Assembly (NCBI GenBank): GCA_017304945.1
Contig: JAFKLG010000106.1
Span: 1-37,794 of the forward strand
DNA: 37,794 nucleotides
From: Rhodospirillales bacterium
GTDB lineage: Bacteria; Pseudomonadota; Alphaproteobacteria; Acetobacterales; Acetobacteraceae
Direction of reading: 5' to 3'
Positions 16,633 through 24,303 of this stretch are shown piece by piece (the first letter of the stretch is position 1; each line of letters opens with the position of its first letter). The translations under genes and the position numbers were made by a program. The notes beneath the pieces were generated by a model. That model was not told the origin of the DNA. It worked only from the letters and a program-made list of their open reading frames with translations, and searched no databases.

Positions 16633-16702
16633 GCGCCAGCCCCTCGGTCCGCGGCGCGCCCCCGAGTAGCGCGCCGCGGCGCCGCGTGCCAGAACGCCGA
16701 TC

Positions 16703-17479
16703 ATGACCGACTCCGTTCCCAAGATCCGCCTGCGCGGCCTGCGCAAGAGCTTCGGCGCCAAGGTCGTGCTGGACGGCATCGACCTCGACGTGATGCCCGG
16801 CACCTCGCTGGTGGTGATCGGCGGATCCGGGTCGGGCAAGTCCGTGCTGCTGAAATGCATCCTCGGCCTGATCGAGCCCGATGACGGCCTGATCGAGATC
16901 GACGGCCGCGACCTGCGCGGCCTCTCGCGCGACGAGCGGGAGGAGGTGCGCGGCCATATCGGCATGCTGTTCCAGGCCGGCGCCCTGTTCGACAGCCTGC
17001 CGGTCTGGGAGAACGTCGCCTTCGGCCTGCTGGCCAAGCGCAAGGTGGCGCGCAGCCAGGCACGGGACAAGGCGGCCGAGTTCCTGGCCCAGGTCGGGCT
17101 GGCGGCGAGCGTCGGCGACCTGTTCCCCTCGGAGCTGTCGGGCGGCATGCAGAAGCGCGTCGCGCTTGCCCGCGCGATCGCGGCGCAGCCCGACATCATG
17201 TTCTTCGACGAGCCGACCACCGGCCTCGACCCGATCATGGGCGCGGTGATCGACGGGCTGATCGTCGACTGCGTCAAGCGGCTGGGCAGCACGGCGATCG
17301 CGATCACCCACGACATGGCGAGCGCGCGCCGCATCGGCGACACCGCGGCGATGCTGCACCATGGCAAGATCATCTGGCAGGGGCCGGCGACACGGCTGAT
17401 GGACAGCGGCAGCCCGGAGGTGGACCAGTTCACGCATGGCCGCCGCGAGGGCCCGATCCAGATGGAGCTGCGCCGCTAG
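16703..17479 (+). CDS. mlaF: ABC transporter ATP-binding protein, MlaF type
   Basis: A 258-residue ATPase of the Mla (phospholipid/sterol/organic-solvent) ABC importer family, which works with permease MlaE and the MCE-domain protein MlaD to move phospholipids between membranes. Seen: Walker A GGSGSGKS at 40-47, Q-loop (MLFQAGALFDSLPVWENVAF), signature LSGGMQKRVALARA and Walker B MFFDEPTTGLDP. The Q-loop text AGALFDSL and the SGGMQKR signature are typical of MlaF. No mlaE or mlaD is adjacent, which is unusual because these genes normally sit together. It must pair with subunits encoded elsewhere. Its stop overlaps a GTG that opens the next frame, but no coupling is implied. Confidence 0.85.
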   Translation: MTDSVPKIRLRGLRKSFGAKVVLDGIDLDVMPGTSLVVIGGSGSGKSVLLKCILGLIEPDDGLIEIDGRDLRGLSRDEREEVRGHIGMLFQAGALFDSLPVWENVAFGLLAKRKVARSQARDKAAEFLAQVGLAASVGDLFPSELSGGMQKRVALARAIAAQPDIMFFDEPTTGLDPIMGAVIDGLIVDCVKRLGSTAIAITHDMASARRIGDTAAMLHHGKIIWQGPATRLMDSGSPEVDQFTHGRREGPIQMELRR

Positions 17480-17556
17480 TGGGGTGGCGCGGGCGCTTGC
17501 GTGCCGTACCCGGCATGGCCCTCGCGGCCCGTGGCGTGGCGGGGGCTCGCCGGGGC

Positions 17557-17680
17557 TTCGTGGCGGGCGCTGGGCGAGGGTTCGTGGCGGGCGCTGGGCG
17601 AGGGTTCGTGGCGGGCGCTGGGCGGGAGTTCGTGGCCGGCGCTGACCGGGGGTTCGTGGCGGGCGCTGGCCGAGGGTTCA
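17557..17680. repeat. 24-bp tandem repeat array
   Basis: TTCGTGG begins at 17557, 17581, 17605, 17629 and 17653, with a partial copy at 17677: period exactly 24. Copies differ by one to three bases. Because 24 is a multiple of three, one frame reads an eight-residue FVAGAGRG repeat without a stop. It lies between mlaF and the secreted-protein gene and directly abuts the paired hairpin element. Confidence 0.9.
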
Positions 17681-17681
17681 G

Positions 17682-17770
17682 TGTCATGGCCGCGCTTGGC
17701 GCGGCCATCCACGACTTTCGGGGGGGCACGAAGGAACGTCGTGGATGGCCGGCCTGCGCCGGCCATGACA
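17682..17770. repeat. Paired dispersed hairpin elements, head to head
   Basis: Left hairpin: ATGGCCGCG (17686-17694), loop CTTGG, CGCGGCCAT (17700-17708). Right hairpin: ATGGCCGGC (17745-17753), loop CTGC, GCCGGCCAT (17758-17766). The left is flanked by TGTC and CCACGACTTTC, the right by ACGTCGTGG and GACACG, so the two copies form one larger imperfect inverted repeat. Related to copies at 226, 2496, 22713, 22771 and 34753. Confidence 0.88.
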
Positions 17771-18342
17771 CGGGGGCGGGCCGCCGCTCTGCTTCCCGCC
17801 TCGCGTCCGCCGCTTTCCGCCTCCGGCGCGTCCCGCTCGCGCTCGCCGTCGCCCTCGTCCTCCCCCTGCTCGCCCCCCTGCCCGCCCGCGCGGATCCCGC
17901 GCCGCAGCTTGCCGGGCTCTTCATGCAGGCCTGCCTGCCCTATGCCGGGAATCCCGGCGCGCTGCGCGACTGGGCCCGCAAGACCGGACTGCCCGAAGTG
18001 CCGGAACCCGCCCGCAAGGCCTTCCTGCGCGGCGCGCCCGGCCTCGTGTTCGACGCCTCGCTGCCGCCCGAGAAGTTCGTCCTCCTCTCCCCCGATGACG
18101 GGCTGTGCGCCGCGCTCACCAACCAGGCGGTCGGGACCGACGTGATCCGCGCGGTCGAATCCGACCTCACCGCCGCCGGCATCGCCTTCCGCCTCGCCAT
18201 CGAGCGCGACGACAAGACCCTGCCCGACATCCACAATCGGGAATATCTCGCGACCAAGAACGGTCATGGCTGGCGAATCCTGATCGCCACGGTGAAGGAT
18301 CCGGCCGGCGGCCAGGCCATGCTGACCGCCGCCCCGGAGTAG
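17686..18342 (+). CDS. Putative secreted protein with repeat-derived N-terminus
   Basis: A 218-residue protein from the ATG at 17686. The conserved-looking part starts near residue 46 with a signal peptide (LRRVPLALAVALVLPLLAPLPARA) cut before DPAPQ, followed by a mature domain of about 150 residues with two cysteines (MQACLPY, DDGLCAAL). It resembles small NMCC_0638-type exported proteins, an assignment I hold loosely. No in-frame ATG, GTG or TTG lies between the hairpin element and the signal peptide, so the first 30 or so residues must come from the repeat. The frame also continues through the 24-bp array to a GTG at 17479 (287 residues). Either the repeat invaded the 5' end and supplied a new start, or a rare start codon is used. 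The stop is three bases before radA. Confidence 0.62.
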   Translation: MAALGAAIHDFRGGTKERRGWPACAGHDTGAGRRSASRLASAAFRLRRVPLALAVALVLPLLAPLPARADPAPQLAGLFMQACLPYAGNPGALRDWARKTGLPEVPEPARKAFLRGAPGLVFDASLPPEKFVLLSPDDGLCAALTNQAVGTDVIRAVESDLTAAGIAFRLAIERDDKTLPDIHNREYLATKNGHGWRILIATVKDPAGGQAMLTAAPE

Positions 18343-18345
18343 CGC

Positions 18346-19737
18346 TTGGCCAAACCCACCACCCGCTTCGTCTGCCAGTCCTGCGGCGCCGTGACCCCGA
18401 AATGGGCCGGCCGCTGCGAGACCTGCGGCGAATGGAACACCATCGTCGCGGAAGAGATCACCCTCCGCCCCGGCCCCGCCGGCAAGGCGCCGGCCGGCAA
18501 GCGCGTCGCGCTGGTGGGCCTGGCCGGCACCGCCGCCCCACCGCCCCGCGCCGCCACCCGGATCGCCGAACTCGACCGCGTGCTGGGCGGCGGGCTGGTC
18601 CCCTCCTCGGTCGTGCTGGTCGGCGGCGACCCGGGGATCGGCAAGTCCACCCTGCTGCTGCAGGCCGCCGCGGCGCTGGCCCGCGCCGGACGCCGCGTCC
18701 TCTACGTCTCCGGCGAGGAATCGGTCGAACAGGTGCGGCTGCGCGCCCGCCGGCTGGGCCTCGCCGATGCCCCGGTCGAGCTCGCCAGCGCCATCAACCT
18801 GCGCGACATCGCGGCCACCCTGGAACAGGCGGGCGACGCCGCCCTGGTGGTGATCGACTCGATCCAGACCATGTGGCTCGACAGCATCGACAGCGCCCCC
18901 GGCACCGTGGGCCAGGTGCGCGCCTGCAGCTTCGAGCTGATCCGCCTCGCCAAGGCCGGCACCTTCTCGCTGGTGCTGGTGGGCCACGTCACCAAGGACG
19001 GCGCGCTGGCCGGCCCGCGCGTGCTCGAGCACATGGTGGACGCGGTGCTCTATTTCGAAGGCGATCGCGGCCACCAGTTCCGCATCCTGCGCGCGGTGAA
19101 GAACCGGTTCGGCGCCACCGACGAGATCGGCGTGTTCGAGATGACCGACGAGGGCCTGGCCGAGGTCGCCAACCCCTCGGCCCTGTTCCTCGCCGAACGC
19201 CGCGGCAACATCGCCGGCAGCGCCGTGTTCGCCGGGCTCGAGGGCACCCGCCCGGTGCTGCTAGAGATCCAGGCCCTGCTCGCGCCCAACCCGGCCGGCT
19301 CGCCCCGCCGGTCGGTGATCGGCTGGGATTCCGGGCGGCTCTCCATGCTGCTGGCCGTGCTGGAGACCCGCGCGGGCGTGCGGCTGAACCAGACCGACGT
19401 CTACCTGAACGTCGCCGGCGGGCTGCGCATCGGGGAGCCAGCGGCGGACATGGCGGTCGCCGCCGCCATCGCCTCGGCCGCGTTCGGGCAGCCCACCAGT
19501 CCCGGCACCGTCTATTTCGGCGAGATCGGCCTGTCGGGCGAAATCCGCCAGGTCGCGCAGGCCGAGGCGCGGCTGAAGGAGGCCGCGAAACTCGGCTTCG
19601 ATGCCGCCGCCCTGCCGCGCCGGCTAGCGCATGGCAACCGCAAGCTCGCGGCGCCGGACGGGCTGCGGCTGGAGGAAATCGGTCACATCGCCGATCTGGT
19701 TGCCCGCTTCGCCCCGGAATCCGCAAAATCGGACTGA
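18346..19737 (+). CDS. radA: DNA repair protein RadA
   Basis: A 463-residue RecA-like ATPase that drives branch migration during recombinational repair. Order: N-terminal zinc finger (C10, C13, C24, C27), Walker A GGDPGIGKST at 93-102, the RadA-specific KNRFG motif at 252-256, and a C-terminal Lon-like domain (about 300-455) containing GGLRIGEPAADMA. A TTG at 18346 is the start: the next residues, AKPTTRFVCQSCG, match the usual RadA N-terminus and there is no ATG in place. It follows the secreted-protein gene by three bases and precedes cvpA by 65. Confidence 0.95.
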   Translation: MAKPTTRFVCQSCGAVTPKWAGRCETCGEWNTIVAEEITLRPGPAGKAPAGKRVALVGLAGTAAPPPRAATRIAELDRVLGGGLVPSSVVLVGGDPGIGKSTLLLQAAAALARAGRRVLYVSGEESVEQVRLRARRLGLADAPVELASAINLRDIAATLEQAGDAALVVIDSIQTMWLDSIDSAPGTVGQVRACSFELIRLAKAGTFSLVLVGHVTKDGALAGPRVLEHMVDAVLYFEGDRGHQFRILRAVKNRFGATDEIGVFEMTDEGLAEVANPSALFLAERRGNIAGSAVFAGLEGTRPVLLEIQALLAPNPAGSPRRSVIGWDSGRLSMLLAVLETRAGVRLNQTDVYLNVAGGLRIGEPAADMAVAAAIASAAFGQPTSPGTVYFGEIGLSGEIRQVAQAEARLKEAAKLGFDAAALPRRLAHGNRKLAAPDGLRLEEIGHIADLVARFAPESAKSD

Positions 19738-19802
19738 TCGCGGCCTTGGCTTTCGGCCCCGGTACGGATCATAACGCGGCGTGGCAAAGCGATGGCGGTT
19801 GA

Positions 19803-20384
19803 ATGACCTGGGTTGACCTGGCCGTGCTGGGGGTGCTGGCGATCTCCGCCCTGCTCGCCTTCATGCGCGGCCTGGTGCGGGAGGTGCTGGGCGTCGGCGC
19901 CTGGGTCGGCGCGGTGGCCGCCGCCGTGTGGATGCTGCCCACCGCACGGATCTATGCCAGCCGCTGGATCACCGAACCGATCTGGATCGATCCAGCCGCC
20001 TTCGTCAGCGTCTTCCTGGTCACCCTGATCGTGCTGTTCCTGGTCGCCCATGTGGTCGGCAAGACGGTGCGCGGGTCGGCCCTGGGCGGGGTCGACCGTA
20101 CGTTGGGTCTGGTATTCGGACTCGTGCGGGGTGCCGCGGTCGTGATCATCGCCTATATCATCGGCAATCTGATGCTGCCCCCCGAACAGTGGCCTGACCC
20201 GGTACGCGAGGCGCGCGCCTTGCAACCGGCCTATCAGGGTGCCGTTTGGGTGGCAGCTCAGCTTCCCCCAGAGTACCGGCCTCGGCTCTATGCGCCGCCG
20301 GGCGGACGTGACACCACGGCCGAGGCTCTGCTGCACGCCACGCCGCAAGGCAGGGCGACCGGCAAGCCGCTGGTCCGGGAGTAG
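19803..20384 (+). CDS. cvpA: CvpA family membrane protein
   Basis: A 193-residue inner-membrane protein of the CvpA family, named for its need in colicin V production in E. coli. Four hydrophobic segments lie at about 4-22, 30-46, 62-88 and 101-122, with VDLAVLGVLAISALLAFMRGLVREVLG at the start and GGVDRTLGLVFGLVRG (about 97-112) matching the family. The C-terminal third is soluble and proline-rich. The position just before purF is a widely conserved arrangement, with 14 bases between them, so cotranscription is likely. The molecular role is not known. Confidence 0.9.
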   Translation: MTWVDLAVLGVLAISALLAFMRGLVREVLGVGAWVGAVAAAVWMLPTARIYASRWITEPIWIDPAAFVSVFLVTLIVLFLVAHVVGKTVRGSALGGVDRTLGLVFGLVRGAAVVIIAYIIGNLMLPPEQWPDPVREARALQPAYQGAVWVAAQLPPEYRPRLYAPPGGRDTTAEALLHATPQGRATGKPLVRE

Positions 20385-20398
20385 GAGAGAGGTCAGGC

Positions 20399-21865
20399 AT
20401 GACGACCGAAACCCGTCTCGGCGAGGACGACAAGCTCCACGAGGAGTGCGGCGTCTTCGGCGTCTGGAAGGTCCCCACCGCCGCCGCCATCACCGCGCTC
20501 GGACTGCACGCCCTGCAGCATCGCGGCCAGGAGGCGACCGGCATCGTCAGCTTCGACGGCGCCCGCTTCCACCAGCATCGCGGCATGGGCCTGGTCGGCG
20601 ACAATTTCGGCGACGCCAAGGTGATCGACAGCCTGCCCGGTTCGGTCGCCATCGGCCACAACCGCTACGCCACCACCGGCGACACCATCCTGCGCAACGT
20701 CCAGCCGCTCTATGCCGATTTCGAGTTCGGCGGCTTCGCGGTCGCACATAACGGCAACCTCACCAACGCCCATGTGCTGCGGCGCGCCCTGGTCCGCCGC
20801 GGCTGCCTGTTCCAGTCCACCACCGATTCGGAAGTCTTCGTCCACCTGATCGCGATCAGCCTCTACTCCACCGTCGTGGACCGGCTGATCGACGCGCTGA
20901 AGCAGGTGGTCGGCGCCTACTCGCTCGTCGCGCTGTCCAACGAGGCGCTGATGGGCGTGCGCGACCCGCTGGGCGTCCGCCCGCTGATCCTGGGCCGCAT
21001 CGGCAACGAGGGCACCGGCGGCTGGGTGCTGGCGAGCGAGACCTGCGCGCTCGACATCGTCGGCGCCGACTTCGTGCGCGACGTCGAGCCGGGCGAGATC
21101 GTGGTGATCAACGACCAGGGCGTGCACAGCATCCGCCCGTTCGGCCGCGCGCGCGAACGGTTCTGCGTGTTCGAGTACATCTACTTCGCCCGGCCCGACT
21201 CCATCGTGGAAGGCACGCCCGTCTACGATGCCCGCAAGCGCATCGGCGCGATGCTGGCGCGCGAGGCCGGGGTGCCCGCCGACGTCGTGGTGCCGGTACC
21301 GGATTCCGGCGTGCCCGCGGCCATGGGCTACTCGGTCGAGTCCGGCATCCCGTTCGAACTCGGCATCATCCGCAACCACTATGTCGGGCGCACCTTCATC
21401 GAGCCGACCGACCACATCCGGCATCTGGGCGTGAAGCTGAAGCACTCGGCAAACCGCCCGGCGCTGGAAGGCAAGCGCGTCATCCTGGTGGACGACTCGA
21501 TCGTGCGCGGCACCACCAGCAAGAAGATCGTCGAGATGGTCCGGCAGGCGGGCGCGCGCGAAGTGCACATGCGCATCTCCTCCCCGCCCACCACGCATTC
21601 CTGCTTCTACGGGATCGACACGCCGGAACGCGGCAAGCTGCTCGCGGCGAAGCACACGGTGGAGGAGATGGCGGAGCTGATCGGCGCCGACAGCCTGGCC
21701 TTCATCTCGCTCGACGGGCTCTACCAGGCGCTGGGCCAGCCGAACCGCGACCCGGCGGCGCCGCATTACTGCGACGCCTGCTTCACCGGCGACTACCCGA
21801 TCATCCTGCCGGACCAGGCGGACAACGCGGACAAGCAGCTCAGCCTGCTCGCCGCCAATCACTGA
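20399..21865 (+). CDS. purF: Amidophosphoribosyltransferase PurF
   Basis: A 488-residue enzyme that catalyses the first committed step of purine synthesis, converting PRPP and glutamine to phosphoribosylamine. It has a short propeptide (1-16) removed to expose the catalytic Cys17 (EECGVFGVW), a glutaminase domain with HRGQEATGI and GHNRYATTG, and a phosphoribosyltransferase domain with the PRPP loop VILVDDSIVRGTT. Cysteines in the C-terminal part (CFYGID, YCDACFTGDYP) fit members with an iron-sulfur cluster. The ATG at 20399 follows AGGAGAGAGG at proper spacing. It lies downstream of cvpA and upstream of an SDR gene, all on one strand. Confidence 0.96.
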   Translation: MTTETRLGEDDKLHEECGVFGVWKVPTAAAITALGLHALQHRGQEATGIVSFDGARFHQHRGMGLVGDNFGDAKVIDSLPGSVAIGHNRYATTGDTILRNVQPLYADFEFGGFAVAHNGNLTNAHVLRRALVRRGCLFQSTTDSEVFVHLIAISLYSTVVDRLIDALKQVVGAYSLVALSNEALMGVRDPLGVRPLILGRIGNEGTGGWVLASETCALDIVGADFVRDVEPGEIVVINDQGVHSIRPFGRARERFCVFEYIYFARPDSIVEGTPVYDARKRIGAMLAREAGVPADVVVPVPDSGVPAAMGYSVESGIPFELGIIRNHYVGRTFIEPTDHIRHLGVKLKHSANRPALEGKRVILVDDSIVRGTTSKKIVEMVRQAGAREVHMRISSPPTTHSCFYGIDTPERGKLLAAKHTVEEMAELIGADSLAFISLDGLYQALGQPNRDPAAPHYCDACFTGDYPIILPDQADNADKQLSLLAANH

Positions 21866-21878
21866 CGGAGTTCGGCGG

Positions 21879-22550
21879 GTGCGTTTTCCCGAGGGCAGCG
21901 TGGCCCTGGTCACCGGTGCCAGCCGCGGCCTCGGCGCCGCGACCGCGATCGAGCTCGCGAAGCTGGGCGCGCATGTCGTGCTGCTGGCGCGCACCCAGGG
22001 CGGGCTCGAGGAGACCGACGACGCGATCCGCGCCGCCGGCGGATCCGCCACGCTGCTGCCGATGGACCTGCGCGACGGCGAGCAGATCGATGCGATCGGG
22101 CCCAGCCTCTACCAGCGGTTCGGCCGGCTCGACGTGCTGCTGCATTGCGCCGGGGCCTTGGGGAAGCTGACCCCGGTCGCCCACATCCAGCCGAACGACT
22201 GGACGGACGTGATGGGCGTCACCATGGCGGCGAGCTGGCGGCTGATCCGCACCTGCGACCCGCTGCTGCGCCACGCGCCGGCCGGCCGCGCGGTGTTCGT
22301 GACCGATGCGCGGGCGCGCGATCCGAAGGCGTATTGGGGGCTCTATGGCGCGGCCAAGGCCGGGATGGAGCACCTGGTGCAGGCCTGGCAGGCGGAGCTG
22401 GCGATCACGCGCGTGACGGTGGAGCTGTTCGATCCGGGCCCGATGCGCACCCGGCTGCGGCGCGTGGCGTTCTCGGGGGACGACCCGGCCCGCCCGCCCG
22501 AGGCCGCGGAGGTCGCGCCACGGCTCGCGGAAGCGTGCCTGCCGCGGTGA
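21879..22550 (+). CDS. SDR family NAD(P)-dependent oxidoreductase
   Basis: A 223-residue short-chain dehydrogenase/reductase with a GTG start 13 bases after purF. The cofactor motif TGASRGLG is at 13-20, LHCAGALG near 88-95 replaces the usual NNAG, and the catalytic YGAAK is near 153-157. At the place of the catalytic serine, about 13 residues before the tyrosine, there is an aspartate (VTDARARDP), so the standard Ser-Tyr-Lys triad is incomplete. It resembles the YciK-like group found next to housekeeping genes. The substrate is unknown. Position after purF suggests co-expression, not a purine role. Confidence 0.85.
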   Translation: MRFPEGSVALVTGASRGLGAATAIELAKLGAHVVLLARTQGGLEETDDAIRAAGGSATLLPMDLRDGEQIDAIGPSLYQRFGRLDVLLHCAGALGKLTPVAHIQPNDWTDVMGVTMAASWRLIRTCDPLLRHAPAGRAVFVTDARARDPKAYWGLYGAAKAGMEHLVQAWQAELAITRVTVELFDPGPMRTRLRRVAFSGDDPARPPEAAEVAPRLAEACLPR

Positions 22551-22707
22551 CCAGGCCGCGCTGACGGACGGCAGGGGCGGGCCGGGCGACGCGATGACGG
22601 ACGGAATGGGCGGACCGGATGGCAGGGGCGGATGACCGCGCTGACCGGACGGCCGCGCTGAGCGGCCGGCAGGGGTGGGCCGCGTCCTGTGTCGTGGCCG
22701 CCTCCCC

Positions 22708-22798
22708 GTGTCATGGCCGGCCTTGTGCCGGCCATCCACGACTTCCGCATGCGTTTCGACAGGGGCGGGGATCCCCGGGTCAAGCCCGGGGATGACGG
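22708..22798. repeat. Two dispersed hairpin elements
   Basis: First: ATGGCCGGC (22713-22721), loop CTTGT, GCCGGCCAT (22727-22735), flanked by GTGTC and CCACGACTTCC as in the 17682 copy. Second: ATCCCCGGG (22771-22779), loop TCAAG, CCCGGGGAT (22785-22793), followed by GACGGA. Both stems are perfect. The 332-base gap 22551-22882 also holds degenerate GACGGRYGGCAGGGGCGG-like sequence near 22565-22640 and no credible gene. The convergent genes on either side may use it as a termination zone. Confidence 0.88.
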
Positions 22799-22882
22799 AG
22801 AGGGGCCGCCGCGGCTGACGCAGCCCTCCGCACGCGCCTGCGCCGAGGGCCCCGGGTATGCTGAGCGCCCCGCGTCCCGCGC

Positions 22883-24187
22883 CTACGAACGGACCGGGGC
22901 GGCTCGCTTCGGGGCCTGTTCCAGCGCGGTGTCGTGGTGCAGCGACAGCACGATCACCATCCCGACCACCGCACAGCCCGCGATCGCCCACAGGCCGGCG
23001 CTGAAACTGCCGGTCACGTCCTTCAGCCAGCCCATCACGAACGGGCCGAAGAACCCGGCGAGATTGCCGATCGAGTTGATCACCGCGATGCCGGCCGCCG
23101 CCGCGGCGCCCGACAGGAACGCGGTCGGCAGCGTCCAGAACACTGGCAGCACGGCGAACACGCCGAACGCACCGACGCTCAGCGACACCATCTTCAGCAC
23201 CGGATCGTCGAACAGCGTCGACACGCCGATCCCCAGCGCCGCGAAGGCGAGGCCGATCGCGGCGTGGCCCTTGCGCTCCATGTTCGCGTCGGAGCGCTTG
23301 CCCCACCACACCATGCCGATCGTGCCGACCACATACGGGATCGCCGTCACGAAGCCGGTGGTGAGGTCCGACAGGCCGAAGCCCTTGACGATCTGCGGCA
23401 GCCAGAACGCGGTGCCGTAATTGGTTGCGACCGCACCGAAATACACGAGCGACAGCGCCAGCACCTTCGGATTGATCAGCGCCTGCCAGACGCTCAGCCC
23501 GTGCGCGGCCTCCTTCTGCTCGTGTTCGCTGTCGAGCCGCTGCTGCAGCCAGGTCCGCTCCTCGGGCGCGAGCCAGCGCGCGTCGGCCGGGCGGTCGGTG
23601 AGGTAGAACCACACGACGCCGGCCAGCACCACGGCGGGCGCCGCCTCCAGGATGAACAGCCACTGCCAGCCGGCCAGGCCGCCGAACCCGTGCATCTGCA
23701 GCAATGCCCCCGACACCGGCGCACCCAGCACGGAGGAGAGCGGGATCGCCGCCATGAACCAGCCGATGATCCGCGCGCGATACACCGCGGGGAACCACAG
23801 GGTCAGGTAGAAGATGATGCCGGGGAAGAACCCGGCTTCGGCCGCGCCCAGCAGCACGCGGACGATGTAGAAACTGGTCTCACCGGAAACCAGCGCCATC
23901 GCGCCGGACAAGATGCCCCAGGAGAGCATGATGCGCGCGATCCACTTGCGCGCGCCGAACCGCTCGAGCGCGAGGTTCGAGGGCACCTCGAAGATGAAGT
24001 AGCTGAAGAAGAAGATGCCCGCGCCGAACCCGAACGCGGTCGCCGAGATGCCCAGATCCTTGTTCATCGTCAGCGACGCGAAGCCGACGTTCACCCGGTC
24101 GAGATAGGCGACGAAGTAGCACAGCATGAGAAAAGGTACGAGCCGCCGCGACACCTTGGCGATCGTGCGTTGTTCCAGCGCGTCCAT
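22883..24187 (-). CDS. MFS transporter, anion:cation symporter (ACS) type
   Basis: A 434-residue, 12-helix major facilitator of the family that imports organic anions such as phthalate, hydroxyphenylacetate, tartrate or sugar acids with protons. Typical text is CYFVAYLDRVNVGFASLTM in helix 1, FFFSYFIFEVPSNLALERFGARKW in helix 2, and a central loop with LTDRPADARWLAPEER. The start at 24187 has GGAGGAA eight bases upstream. The same frame stays open far upstream through the NAD synthetase gene; that extension is a GC-rich artefact. A short palindrome at 24214-24225 may control it. No catabolic gene neighbours it, so the substrate is unassigned. Confidence 0.9.
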   Translation of the reverse strand: MDALEQRTIAKVSRRLVPFLMLCYFVAYLDRVNVGFASLTMNKDLGISATAFGFGAGIFFFSYFIFEVPSNLALERFGARKWIARIMLSWGILSGAMALVSGETSFYIVRVLLGAAEAGFFPGIIFYLTLWFPAVYRARIIGWFMAAIPLSSVLGAPVSGALLQMHGFGGLAGWQWLFILEAAPAVVLAGVVWFYLTDRPADARWLAPEERTWLQQRLDSEHEQKEAAHGLSVWQALINPKVLALSLVYFGAVATNYGTAFWLPQIVKGFGLSDLTTGFVTAIPYVVGTIGMVWWGKRSDANMERKGHAAIGLAFAALGIGVSTLFDDPVLKMVSLSVGAFGVFAVLPVFWTLPTAFLSGAAAAAGIAVINSIGNLAGFFGPFVMGWLKDVTGSFSAGLWAIAGCAVVGMVIVLSLHHDTALEQAPKRAAPVRS

Positions 24188-24213
24188 GCGGGCGGTTCCT
24201 CCGGATGACATGG

Positions 24214-24225
24214 TTGCATGTGCAA
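24214..24225. promoter_or_regulatory. Palindromic operator candidate upstream of MFS gene
   Basis: TTGCATGTGCAA is an inverted repeat (TTGCA-TG-TGCAA) 26 bases before the MFS start, in a short AT-richer patch. Size, symmetry and place fit a GntR- or LacI-type site. No regulator gene is adjacent. Confidence 0.4.
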
Positions 24226-24303
24226 TAGAACGGCCCTCGCGGAACCGGATTGCGCTGGGCGCATGACAGACATGCGCCCATCTCGCCGTCAAGCGCGGCT
24301 GGA

